From NCBI GenBank assembly GCA_900642245.1, contig CAAAJI010000004.1, positions 560,668-599,114 of the forward strand: DNA of 38,447 nt, written 5' to 3'. A program made the translations under genes and the position numbers. Origin of the DNA: Fragilaria radians (lineage: Eukaryota > Bacillariophyta > Fragilariophyceae > Fragilariales > Fragilariaceae). Of the stretch, positions 1-9,850 are shown one piece after another (position 1 is the stretch's first letter; each line of letters begins with the position of its first letter). A model generated the notes under the pieces. It made no database searches, was not told where the DNA came from, and saw only the letters and a list, made by a program, of their open reading frames with translations.

Positions 1-395
1 AAGTGATAATAGAAAATATGGAAACATGATATGCAGATTGAGCACACAACACTCCCTAGGCAACAACCAGTATCCAAGATCAATAGCAGAAGCTACAAAG
101 GTGGTAAACAAGAACAAATTCAATACCAGTTTTAGCAAAAACAATATTTGTTCAAGTCACAGAAGCAATTCTACCAACAATGCAGAAGATCAGCAAACAC
201 CTACCCTATCTTTAAGGAACATGTTCCAATCTGCGCACACAAAGCAAGACCAAAATCGAAATGGTACATGAAGACAGGTCAAGCTTTTTGTAAATTAATT
301 CCAACCAGCCAATATCAATTCTGTTGCATCAAGACAATCAAGCAGAACTGAGAATAGCCAGTCAGAGCTAACTCCAGAGGTTGCTGCCCAAGATG
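1..395. other. 5' edge, no gene recognised
   Basis: Short open frames occur here, but none resembles a known protein. The stretch lies immediately upstream of copia protease-like fragments and could be decayed gag sequence from the same element. That is inference from position only; no zinc knuckle or other gag motif is clear. Confidence 0.3.
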
Positions 396-657
396 CCAAT
401 GGATGACAATGTTACCATGCGCAACTTGCTCATATTTCTGAAATGAAAAACCTCATCCTGTTAGACAATCAATCTATATAGCATGTATTCCGCAATAGAG
501 CTATCAACAAAGGGAGGACCATTCAAATGTAACTTGGTTGCAAATACTAAACTTGCTGGAAAAGCCCCTAACCCCTAACCCCAATGGATGGCAACATCAC
601 CATGCGCAACTTGCTCATATTTTTGAAATGAAAAACCTCATCCTGTTAGACAATCAA
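396..657 (+). repeat. 77-bp imperfect direct repeat (396-472 and 581-657)
   Basis: Both copies run from CCAATGGATG to TTAGACAATCAA and differ at 5 of 77 positions by my count. They lie 185 bp apart inside the copia remnant. The second copy is preceded immediately by CCCCTAACCCCTAACCCC (565-582). Confidence 0.8.
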
Positions 658-850
658 AATGCAGAGCGTGCATTCTGCAATCCAAAACTTGTAACAATCA
701 TTCAACAATCTAAAGAAAAGCTTTGGGGATATCAACAAATGGTGGTCAAGATTCTTGCAATGGAGAGTATCAAGAAATTAAATTTTTTTCCTTCTACAAA
801 TGGAATGTCTCCCAATTACATCCCACCTAGGATATTCACCATGAAACTTT
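396..850 (+). mobile_element. Ty1/copia protease-region fragment, partly duplicated
   Basis: The 104-codon open frame at 538-852 reads ...MKNLILLDNQ...FCNPKLVT..., which resembles the aspartic-protease region of diatom and other copia polyproteins (typical LLDNQST...FCN.KLV). A 77-bp segment containing the LLDNQ motif occurs twice, at 396-472 and 581-657. The first copy continues into stop codons (NQSI-stop-HVF), so it is not functional. No intact polyprotein is present. With the copia reverse-transcriptase fragment downstream at 1015-1720 this is read as one decayed copia element in plus orientation. Confidence 0.55.
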
Positions 851-1014
851 AGATTTTGCCAAACATTGTGCTATACCCTTTGGAACCTATGTTCATGCTC
901 ACACCGAGCCCATGCGCACGAACACGCTACACCCGCGTACGTTAGATTTTGCCTGTCTTTGATGTCATGAATTGCTTGATCTTTGGACAGGAGCTATGAT
1001 AACTTGCTTTAAGT

Positions 1015-1720
1015 TGATATAAATCCTGAATGCTATTGCAACTATGTTGTGTACAATGGAAAGAGAAAGGTACTTTATGCCAAAAAGCTGAAAGCCCTCT
1101 ATGGAATGATTCAATTAGGACTACTACTTTACAAGCAATTTAGAAAAGATTAGAACAAATTGGGTTAAAAGTCAATAATCATGTTCCATGTGTTGCTGAT
1201 TGCAGTGTAAATGGTACACATCACACAGTGACTTGGCACGTAGATGATTTTGAATCAAGTCATAAGGATTTCAGAGTGAACAATAAGTTCTTTGAGTGGC
1301 TTGAATTAATGTACGGTGATCGGAAGATTGCACTAATAAAAGTTACACAAGGAAATATGCAGGAATATCTAGCAATGAGACTAAATTACTATTTCTCAAC
1401 ACCAGTAGTGGTGAAAGTCAATATGACAGAATAAATAAAGGGAATTATGAAGGAGTTTCCGGAAAAGTTACCAGATAGTTCAAAAATTTGCCCATGGATT
1501 GAGAATTTATTCAAAGTGAATTCAGCAGCCAGACCACTAAACATCAAAAAAGCACAAGTGTTTCATTCTTTTGTCACCAAAGCACTATTCTAAAGTAAGA
1601 GAGCAAGTTGTGACAATACAATCAGCTTTTGCATTTCTGACTACACAAGTAAGATTACCAAATGAAGATGATGCACTACATATGTTGACGCATCCTTTGC
1701 AGTTTGCGTGTCATGAATCA
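1015..1720 (+). pseudogene. Ty1/copia reverse transcriptase fragment
   Basis: Plus-strand frames contain the copia RT signatures VLYAKKLKALYGM (about 1070-1105), TWHVDDF (about 1228-1250, the counterpart of the YVDD catalytic site), MYGDRKI, ...QEYLAMRL and FHSFVTKALF. These match the order seen in copia Pol from the palm through the connection to RNase H. The reading frame is interrupted by stops (for example near 1153, 1432 and 1590) and shifts frame, so the gene is dead. It probably belongs to the same element as the protease fragment at 396-850. No long terminal repeat was found. Confidence 0.75.
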
Positions 1721-1892
1721 ATAAAGATTGAAAAAAAAGAAGCAGGTTGAAATCCTTTCCCAAGGCAGTGAGAAAACGCATGAACTTATGATTTGCATCA
1801 AACTCATTCCGGAAATCCTTATGGAAAGCGCATTTCTAAAGCACCCTTGCAAAAGCAAGATTTAAGGGACGTGTATGCATTCCCCAAAGTGT

Positions 1893-3602
1893 TTACGCAT
1901 TTGAAATTCCCTTGACTGCTTGAAGAATACATCGATGAATACGCTGACCTTTTTCTCGACAAGCAACTTCAGTTTCAGTGGCACAATGATTCGGTAGCAA
2001 TGGAACATTACTCCAAAACTCACCACAAGCTCTTTCATGGTCGTGCTTCATCCAATTTAATGATCGTTGTGTAGTCGTTGCTGAATTTAAGTCATCTAGA
2101 GTGCAAGGGTTTGGACAAGATAGTGGATGGAATCCAACAGCTTTGGCTAGGCCAAACATGTACAATGCAACATCCTCAACATTGGACTGAAGAATCAATA
2201 GTCCATTGTTCGACAAAGTCCTATATGCCGTTTGAAAAAGGGCTTCAGAAGCCATAAAACTGCTGTCACGGGATGGAAGCTGATGGTTTCCTTTCCTTGT
2301 CTCGTTAAGTGAATATGGAGAAGGAAACTGAAGCATGATGACAGAAACATTTCCAGGATAATACATATCAATATCTTCCAATAGAGTCCTTCCCTCTTGG
2401 CAAACAAACTGAAGACGATGGAGGAGTTTCCATCGGAAAGCTATACTATGTGCGAACCCAACCAATAAAGGATTTGAATCACAACCTATACAATTCGAGT
2501 TCTGAATTGGCTCTAAATCTCCAAGGAATCCAGTTGTCTTTTGGAGCGAATCAATTTCCTCCGAAAGTGTTGCGATGCCTAACAAGGAAACACCCATTCC
2601 ACACCCTATATCCACGACAAGCGACTTATCACAGTGTGAGTAGCTATTCATCCAAGGTACTTTTGTTTCAGAATGTATAGGCGGATAACTTATTTTGGGT
2701 TGCCTCGAGGAATATCGCCACAGCCATAAAAGGGACCTTGTTGAGAAGAAATGTAATTCCTTTCGAATAGTATTAGCAGTATCCAAATGTTCTCCCTTCG
2801 TTTCCAAAATATCTGCTGCTAACGTAAAAAGAGCTCCCTTTTGATCCTTTCTTATTCCAGACGCGGCAATCTTTTCCATCATGTGCACAATGCTTTTCGA
2901 TCGAAAATTCTGCCGCATGCCACTTCTATGTAATTCTTGATAACTAATGGCTGCAAGGATATCAAACAATTCATCATCCGTGAGACCTGCCAAGGCAAAT
3001 AAAAATGCAGCATCTGCGGAAGATCGACCACGTATATCTGTCCCAAGAGTCAATTGTAGTCTTTGCTTGGCAAGTCGAGTCCAGTTTGCCCGCAAAGAAT
3101 CGTTATTGTTTTCGTCATTACTGATTGAATTTTGTAAAAGGGAAAGTAACGTATGGGCTATGCTCAGGGTTGACATCGGTGGTGTTTGTAAATCCACTAA
3201 ATACCAGTCGCTGGAAAGTGTCGTTCGCAACGGAACGACATCAAAATCTCGTCCGTTCCAAGCAAATTGAAACCCACCTTTTAACAAATATTGTAATTGT
3301 TGAAGGGTAAACAAGGACTCAGATGGAGATATGGTAGCAAGAGCTCGTTTGATTACATAATAGGATTGAGGCGCTGGACTACAGAGACGCTGCAAAATTC
3401 GATCCATTCCATCATCTCCTAAGGGGTTGATGCTAGATGTATCTGAATTCCAACATTGTTCCAATGCAAAATAATAACTACTCTTGCTAAGGAAAAGTAG
3501 TCTTTGAGTTTTGATGTATGGTTTGGTTATATGGAAGCCGTAGGAAAGGAATACGATGTCAAGGGAAGTGATTAATAGTGTAGACAGTTTCCAGAGGTTC
3601 AT
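1893..3602 (-). CDS. TrmB-like SAM-dependent methyltransferase with long N-terminal extension
   Basis: A single-exon frame of 569 residues. The C-terminal half is a class I methyltransferase: SAM motif I VVDIGCGMG (329-337), an acidic residue in GCDSNPLL (373-380), and VIMLQFPSPY (421-430), which resembles the FPDPW signature of the TrmB family (tRNA guanine-N7 methyltransferases). The ending TETEV...KGQRIHRCIL (542-560) also resembles TrmB-like plastid homologues. The first ~25 residues are hydrophobic and end in SYGF, compatible with a signal peptide and plastid routing. Residues ~40-320 are a large extension that I do not recognise. Canonical TrmB is about 220-250 residues, so this is an unusually long relative and its substrate is uncertain. 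The start is the ATG at 3602, directly preceded by an in-frame TAG. Confidence 0.75.
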   Translation of the reverse strand: MNLWKLSTLLITSLDIVFLSYGFHITKPYIKTQRLLFLSKSSYYFALEQCWNSDTSSINPLGDDGMDRILQRLCSPAPQSYYVIKRALATISPSESLFTLQQLQYLLKGGFQFAWNGRDFDVVPLRTTLSSDWYLVDLQTPPMSTLSIAHTLLSLLQNSISNDENNNDSLRANWTRLAKQRLQLTLGTDIRGRSSADAAFLFALAGLTDDELFDILAAISYQELHRSGMRQNFRSKSIVHMMEKIAASGIRKDQKGALFTLAADILETKGEHLDTANTIRKELHFFSTRSLLWLWRYSSRQPKISYPPIHSETKVPWMNSYSHCDKSLVVDIGCGMGVSLLGIATLSEEIDSLQKTTGFLGDLEPIQNSNCIGCDSNPLLVGFAHSIAFRWKLLHRLQFVCQEGRTLLEDIDMYYPGNVSVIMLQFPSPYSLNETRKGNHQLPSRDSSFMASEALFQTAYRTLSNNGLLILQSNVEDVALYMFGLAKAVGFHPLSCPNPCTLDDLNSATTTQRSLNWMKHDHERACGEFWSNVPLLPNHCATETEVACREKGQRIHRCILQAVKGISNA

Positions 3603-5080
3603 CTACTTCCAAAACTTTTTTTTTGTCATGGGGAAAAGTGAAAAGACGTAGTTTGATGGTAACCCAACCCATAGTAGTTTCCGGGGTTTGCAAACTCCTG
3701 ACTTGGGTGATAATAAAGAAATAGCATGAGGAAGATTAAAAAGAGTGAGTGAATATTGTGAACTCCTAAAAAAGAAACGGATTAAGGCCCATGCTCTATG
3801 AGATTTAGGAGTGCAAGGTGAACATCCTGCTCTATTCAAGAGTGACATTGAAAAAATATATTCTATATAAGGGGCATTTTGGAAAAAAAACTTATCTGGT
3901 TTTCAAGTTGTAAAAGATTAGAGTCTTGACTAGCTAATTTTCAATTATGAAAAAATTTCGTACTGCTACTCATTGTCTCCCAACTATACCAGCATTTCAA
4001 ATATCTTTGACTGATCTTTACTAAGAGTTACACATATAAGTTAATAAAGTTTGTGAAGCACATGTGATTTATTTTAATCTAAGCTATAGAAACCTTTGAT
4101 TGGTAACATCAAAAATTTGAAGATGGAAAGAACAACAGACATTATCATTTTCATTTGCTATTGTTTTGAGGTGCTTATATATCAGATTATTGTTATCTTC
4201 CAAACTAGCATATACTACGGTAGCAGCAATGGACATCTCCAAATGTTGGTACAAAAGAAAGTCTCTTAAATCTATCTCTTTTCTAGATACATTTGATGTG
4301 TTCAACAATAGTCTTGAAGTATTCTCTTGTAGGATTTTGAATATTGTACACATCCTAAAGAAAAAAGAACTAGAATGAGTACAAGTGGTTCTACGTATGA
4401 AAGATAATCTTGATTCAAGACTTGTCGTGGAAAAGCTATTGATTCAAGTCTTGCCATAGAAAAGCTATGGATTCTAATCATTGAGAAAGGATAGGATCAG
4501 TGTGGTCCTTTCTATGACAAAAATTATCAATCGGGCTAAGTATTAAGTTGAAGAAAAATTCAAGGTAAGAACAAGAATCTTTTGGATACAAAGCATCTTT
4601 GATTTTATTTTCCATGCAAGTTGTGATAGTTCACATGAAAAATGTGATTCTCAAAGTTCAATGCGTCATTTAGATTTTGTGGTTGAATACTTGTTTATAT
4701 TGCTGAGTCAAAAGTAAGAAAGTGTGAGAACATGAATGCACATTTTCTTTTCCAAATGATATTTTGCAATTATAAATGTCCTCTGCTGCCTAGTATTTAT
4801 CTCTAACAGAAAATCATTAATTACATTAAAGTGCGGAAATTATACAATTTAAAAGAAGCAGCTACTCTAGGCTTGAAAGTATCTTCAATTCAGTGTTTTG
4901 GTTCCTGAAAGCCATCATATCATACTCGATTACATTCGACATTTTTGGAATTTTTTCCATTGATATGTTCATACAGATAACATTGGAATCCCTATATTTA
5001 TCATAGACCAAACCACTTTTCAAGTAGTAGAACACGCAAGCATAAGATTTCTGATTTCAGAATTATGATACTTACGAAGT
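3603..5080. other. Intergenic, AT-rich
   Basis: Nothing convincing was found. An 81-codon open frame (3603-3848, minus) ends with TAG directly before the ATG of the methyltransferase gene, in the same frame. It has no recognisable domain and is treated as 5' leader. Overlapping frames around 4084-4378 on both strands look like chance. Confidence 0.5.
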
Positions 5081-5082
5081 TT

Positions 5083-5462
5083 TCCAATAGTCATTATTCA
5101 ATAGCTTAACATATGCATAAAAATATTCATTTCCATAAGTATTTCCAAGAAATTGTAGTCATTATTATTTTTTCCATGAGGCGAACTACTTTATTCTTTC
5201 TGCGGTTCAAATACATTGTATCTTAGCCTGATCTTTTCGCTGCATTTTATCAGGCTTTAGCGAAATAAGATACTATAAATACCACAACAAGAATTCCTAA
5301 GAAATAGTAGTCATTATTCAATCGCTTCTTAACATATACGCATAAATATATATAAATGTTTCCATGATGTGAGGCTGTGGAAACAACTGTAAATCAACTT
5401 ACGTTCAAACTCATCGTATCTTAGCCTTGATTATTTCCCTTCATTTGATCAGGCTTTAGAAC
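5083..5462. repeat. Diverged tandem duplication of the 3' end of the trypsin-like gene
   Basis: The segment from about 5083 to 5262 is repeated at about 5300-5462, offset by roughly 200 bp. Shared landmarks include TAGTCATTATTCAAT, TTAACATAT.CGCATAAA/TATGCATAAAA, TTTCCATGA, GGTTCAAA/CGTTCAAA, GTATCTTAGCC and finally ATCAGGCTTTAG. In the inner copy ATCAGGCTTTAG encodes the last residues and stop of the trypsin-like protein on the minus strand. The outer copy therefore carries a relic of the gene's terminal codons plus its 3' flank. Confidence 0.65.
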
Positions 5463-6413
5463 AACTTTTGGGCTTGCTTTTACTGAACTTACAAATGGTT
5501 TGATCAATCCAGTCAGCGAATTTGGCCACATCCGTAAAAAGCTGGGGCACACCTTTCGAAACACAAGAAGAGCTCAAGATTGATGAAATAATACCAATTT
5601 GCGCATAACCTTGCGAGGACGCTCGCGGATGGATAAGTGGGCCACCAACGTCCCCAAGACAAACTCCATTAGAACCTTCGCTGGCGCAAATATTTGATTC
5701 GTGAACCTTCCATGAACCCAAAGTTTTTAGGCACGACCTTTGGGTAACGGTATAGAACGATGCCATCTTCAAAGTCTCGGGATAAGCTTGGTTCGAATCA
5801 TCATCATAAATTGACAAGAAATCATCACCTTCATCCGGAAAAGAAGAAGATGAGAAACTGAAATTGAGAATGAAACAAATATAACACTCGAATAATTACC
5901 AAAGGAATTCTGACTGGTACGACCAAAACCAACTGCTGTAACAAGCGAACGAACGTCACCAGGTACTGAAATATTCCTGTTCAAGCGAGCAAGCGGAACA
6001 TTTTTCACCGGTGTATCAAGGAAAATCAATCCAATGTCGTTGCCATTCTTGGAAGGCGAAAACTTAGGATGAGGAACGATCTGTTTGGCCTTTCGAAGAT
6101 ACTCGTATTGGGAAAACTTGCGGGAAGTCGAATTAACCCAAACATCGATATTTTTAATACCATATATACACTGGGCAGCTGTCATCACTACGTCAGGATT
6201 GATCAAAGTTCCACCACAAGATGAAATAATTGAAAATGAATCGCTTTGAAAATTGAGCCATGAAAAGAATGGAAACTTCTTGGGATCTGCATCTGTCCCT
6301 CCAATAATCAAATCTCTAGACCCTTTTGAAGCTCTTACACGGAGAGATTCACCTGATGACACCTGTAAGCCTTGCACAATCAGGATAATTGTAAGCCAGC
6401 AAATCTTGATCAT
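5449..6413 (-). CDS. Secreted trypsin-like serine protease homologue lacking catalytic His and Ser
   Basis: Two exons, 6413-5900 and 5828-5449, give about 297 residues. The intron (5829-5899, 71 nt) starts GTAATT and ends in a pyrimidine tract followed by GATGAAG; this junction restores the trypsin frame. The N-terminus is a signal peptide (MIKICWLTIILIVQG), then IIGGTDADPKKFP marks the zymogen activation site of S1 proteases. CGGTLINPDVVMTAAQC replaces the usual TAAHC, so the catalytic His is Gln. NDIGLIFL keeps the Asp. CLGDVGGPLI replaces GDSGG, so the nucleophilic Ser is Val, and the S1-pocket position six residues before it is Gly rather than Asp. It should therefore not be a peptidase. 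Secreted binding or inhibitory S1 homologues are known in other eukaryotes; such a role here is inference. A TTATTTATATTT element lies just upstream of the start. Confidence 0.82.
5829..5899 (-). other. Predicted intron of the trypsin-like gene (71 nt)
   Basis: The donor is G|GTAATT and the acceptor is TTTTCCGGATGAAG|GTGATG on the minus strand. Both exons then read FGDDFLSIYDDDS in one frame. The nearer acceptor TTTCAG would give a 42-nt intron but leads into a frame that stops before the GDVGG motif, so it was not chosen. Confidence 0.65.
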
Positions 6414-6814
6414 TGACGCTTGCTTTGAACTGAGATGAAATATAAATAAGTCCTATGCTGACCGCGATGAAGTCGAGTCGTGTAGTCTGAGCCCGACCAA
6501 AAAGCTAAATAATTGTATGTGAGGCCGTTAAAGAAGGCAGCATGTCTCGGAGTTCGGATCCATGTTGAAGTATTCATAGAATCAGCGAATAAAAGGATCC
6601 TTATTTCATATCATAGTACAATCGAATCGCCCATGTAATTTTTCGTTTTTTCGCGCTGCTTTGTATGCAGATTCAACGACATACCAGTAAGTTATGTTGA
6701 AATTTATATTCGAACCTACCAGGTAGTTGTTCTATAAATACAAACATATGTAATCGCTAGAGAGTTTGGTATAAGGCTAAGTTCTCTGGGTTATTCAATT
6801 TAATGGAAGCAAGT
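6414..6814. other. Intergenic 5' flank of the trypsin-like gene
   Basis: It contains the probable promoter of the minus-strand gene, with TTATTTATATTTC about 15-30 bp upstream of its ATG. Nothing else was recognised. Confidence 0.4.
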
Positions 6815-6965
6815 CTGATCCATGCTTATGAACAAATCTGCTATTTGGATTGGAATTTGCATTGATGATTGTTTAATTATCGATTACGAAAGCAATATTT
6901 CAACGCCTGTTAGAGTTTTAATGACTCATGACTTTAGCTTCAAGGTGAAAGAGGGTCTCGTGGAT
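6815..6965 (+). pseudogene. Short Ty1/copia reverse transcriptase fragment
   Basis: The frame 6822-7046 reads AIWIGICIDDCLIID followed by DFSFKVKEGLVD. This corresponds to the copia RT catalytic stretch (..W.GIYVDDCLIIG...) and the following FxxKxEG.L segment. It lacks the rest of the polyprotein and ends quickly in unrelated sequence. It is a second copia relic, separate from the one near 1 kb. Confidence 0.6.
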
Positions 6966-8421
6966 AATTCAAGCCGCCAAGCAACTGCATTGCATTTTTT
7001 TGTTGACTACAAACTAGAGAAAGGTTTAAAACAAGATAGCGTCTAACGGTGAGACAATCATCCACAATAAAGACCATCAAATCAATCCTTCTGGATGGTT
7101 TTTAGATCCAAATGCAAGGATCAACTTTGCTTCCTGTACGTCACAACTCTTGTGCGGAGTTCTTCAACCGGCTCTACATTAAAGCTGGCAAGTACTTGTA
7201 CTAATCATTAAATAGACTTCTTCAAAGTCAGAAACTTATTCTTGTTTGTTGTCATTCCCGATGGGATATCAATTGAATTTTCCTCCTTCAAGCAGGATAG
7301 CTCTTTCCATATCAATGAGTTTGGCCTTTTGTTGCCAAATAGTAATAAGAATCAGCAGGATTTGAAACAAAATATAAAAAAATGGACCATGGGGGCAAAT
7401 CATCATTGAAGTCAAATCCTGACACTATATCCACGCGCATCTAATCAAATAACCACTTTTGTTATGACATTCATTTAAATGATCCCAAGCTTCCTTAAAG
7501 TCAGTGGGTTGATAACTGAGAGTGACAGTTCAGGAATTCTTACATTGATCATTTCTGTTATATCTTGATAAAGCCAGCCTTAAAGCATCTTGATTGGTCA
7601 TAGTACAGTGGGCTCTGAGGTCTTCATTTCATCATTTTCAATAGACCTTCTTCAAACTCAGGATATAAAACCATTTTTAGCCTTTAATGCCTTGTCAAAG
7701 GCTGGCCTTGTTTTCTCTATGCTAATTGGATGATTAAGCCATCAATTCCAAGTCAAAATTCATCTTGAGAACCTATTAAAGTGCACAAGCCAGTTAAAAG
7801 TCAAAGAGGAAAAAGTCGCAGCTACCAGGTAGTTAGAGGTACTAAAACAGTATATAACCAGGTTTTAATGGTAGCCTTACACTCTGATCAAGAACAACAC
7901 CAAAGCTTGTTATTCCAATATTTTGCCGAATCTCGAGTCAATTGTGACCCTGCATGTAGCACTGGACACTACTCTGGTATTACTACTCTGGTATTACAAA
8001 TCCTCAATACGGAATCGACTGGAGGGCAATCTACGACCAATATCCATAGTTGTAAGTACAACCTACGTAGACAATGTCGGAAAAAAAACACGAAACAGCT
8101 CTTGACTTGTTATGCGGGGATTGACGTGATGCGAAACATGAGAACAACAATCTGCTACTGTTTACATGTAATCACAATACACATGTCTGGCCATAACGTC
8201 CAATACCTTGTCTCTGTAATCTTTAGATTCTCATCCCAAATGACTCTTCATGGTAATATACGGCTTTTCAATGGTGAGCGTTTCACCTACCCTTTTTTAT
8301 CATTCTTGAAGTTATCTGGATTATTTATATCATTTGACTTAAATAATTGTGATGATAGCAACCTCATCTCGTTGCAACACTCTTCAAGCTAGTATCCGGC
8401 AAAACTACATTTTTTGTTTCT
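6966..8421. other. No gene recognised
   Basis: A 203-codon open frame on the plus strand (7781-8392) is the longest here. It shows no domain, no signal peptide and no convincing codon pattern. Two short copies of TACTCTGGTATTAC lie head to tail near 7971-7996. I do not call a gene. Confidence 0.4.
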
Positions 8422-9010
8422 TTACTGTTTATCCGTTATGTGATGAATCGCTTGATTCAAACACTTTACCAAAGCATAATCCCATTCTTTACATACAGTA
8501 CGCCCAGTTGAACCTGTGATTGATTCCTGAGATATGAAAAATTTCTGCCTAACCCAAAAACTGTTGTAGTGATTGACTAGAGCAAAGCTTATGTCACTTC
8601 TTCTATTAATACCTTTAGTATCTAAGTTGTTTCTTATTCTCCATAGGTGGTTGGAATCGAATGTGAAGGAAGGCTGTCACACTGTTCTAAACAAACCATA
8701 TCCTTGAATAGTACTTGAAAAGGCCTTTCCCTGACCTGATACCTTCATGACTGCGTCCTGCAAGGTCATGTCTCTCATATCTTTTGAAAAGAAAAATGAA
8801 GTTTAATCATCAAATTCAATATTGAATACCTGCATCATGTAGAATCTTTTCTTGTAAATTCATCCATTCCTTGAGGTAAATCAGGTGAACCCCATTATGA
8901 GATATTTCCAGATTCTTAACTACTGTTGTCTTTTGCTATGACTGATGTCTTTTTGAGTTGCTGGCTTAGATGTTCCTGTTGATGCGGAATTGAGTTCAAC
9001 TCTCATAGAT
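8422..9010 (-). pseudogene. Broken protein-coding-like stretch, family unknown
   Basis: On the minus strand about 120 codons (8790 down to 8422) read as protein-like sequence with a single internal stop. Segments include LQDAVMKVSGQGKAF, STIQGYGLF and, after the stop, FDSNHLWRIRNNLD and SITGSTGRTV, ending TDKQ-stop at about 8422. Further upstream, to about 9010, coding-like residues (ASTGTSKPATQKDISHS) continue with more stops. The composition resembles a decayed transposon or gene fragment. I do not recognise the family and would not assign a function. Confidence 0.35.
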
Positions 9011-9850
9011 GGCTTGGAATGACTTGATACTTTAAATGCTTTTAATTCGTTAAAAATGCAATGCATTAAGTTTATCCGCAACATATTGAAATTTTCACTA
9101 CAATCCCTTTTGATTACTCCTTCTGAAACTCTAGGCTTTGTTTAAGACTACTTTGGGCTATTAATAGTCTCCGTGGTGACTTGTTAGAGTTTTAAGAGAA
9201 AACGTGTTGGTTGACAGAACGAAAATATGGAGACTCACAACTACAAAATTCCAATAATCGCACCATGCATTTTTGATTTGTTGATGAACAATAACTGTTA
9301 AATCTGAATAACGTTGTACGGAGGCTTTTCTTATTCAGTCGTTAAATCTTTACAATCCAAAACAGATTTTCCGACTTTTTCAAATGATAGAAGATAACGG
9401 GATGCCACAATTTCTGGTCTTAAAGAAGAAGTATAGTGGAGTTTGTGCAAAAATGAGAAAAATGATAAATATGAAAAAAGAATAAAAGTTACAAAGATTT
9501 CTGACTCTGCGTGTTTCAATATTCCAAAGAGTGATGAGGGGAATGCTATTTTGTCTCCATTTGTTTTGAAAGCTGTCCTTTTCGTGCTTTCAATGAATTT
9601 AAATCATTGATTTTAGAAAAATCAAATTGACTGATGTCGAAACTTCATTTTTGATGATAGTAATGATTCATAACTTCAAACACCTTCTCCTCTCGATATG
9701 AGTTTCACACTTTGCTTCACGAAGAAAACTTTCAACTGACCCACAAAGTGAACTGAAAGTATCATCATGGTTGGTTCACAATTTCAATGCACTGAGAATT
9801 ACTTCACGTTATAGCTTCTAAAGTTCTTGTAGGATAATTTGGAGGTGAGA
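9011..9850. other. Intergenic, nothing recognised
   Basis: AT-rich sequence without a supported gene. A 62-codon frame (9331-9519, minus) is low-complexity and hydrophobic and is not called. Confidence 0.4.

Noticed and set aside
565..582. CCCCTAACCCCTAACCCC as interstitial telomere or chromosome end
   Set aside because: Only two full units are present, embedded in a copia relic. It is too short to call a telomeric tract and is kept only as a remark on the duplication junction.
4084..4378. Overlapping ~90-codon frames on both strands
   Set aside because: Both strands are open over the same sequence, with no motif on either. Probably chance.
5858..5899. Shorter 42-nt intron ending at TTTCAG in the trypsin-like gene
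   Set aside because: It would leave the reader in a frame that stops before the GDVGG region. The 71-nt intron restores the protease fold.
7781..8392. 203-codon plus-strand open frame
   Set aside because: No domain, signal or family likeness. A second frame in the same interval is also open, and the neighbourhood is transposon-derived. Length alone is not enough in this AT-rich DNA.
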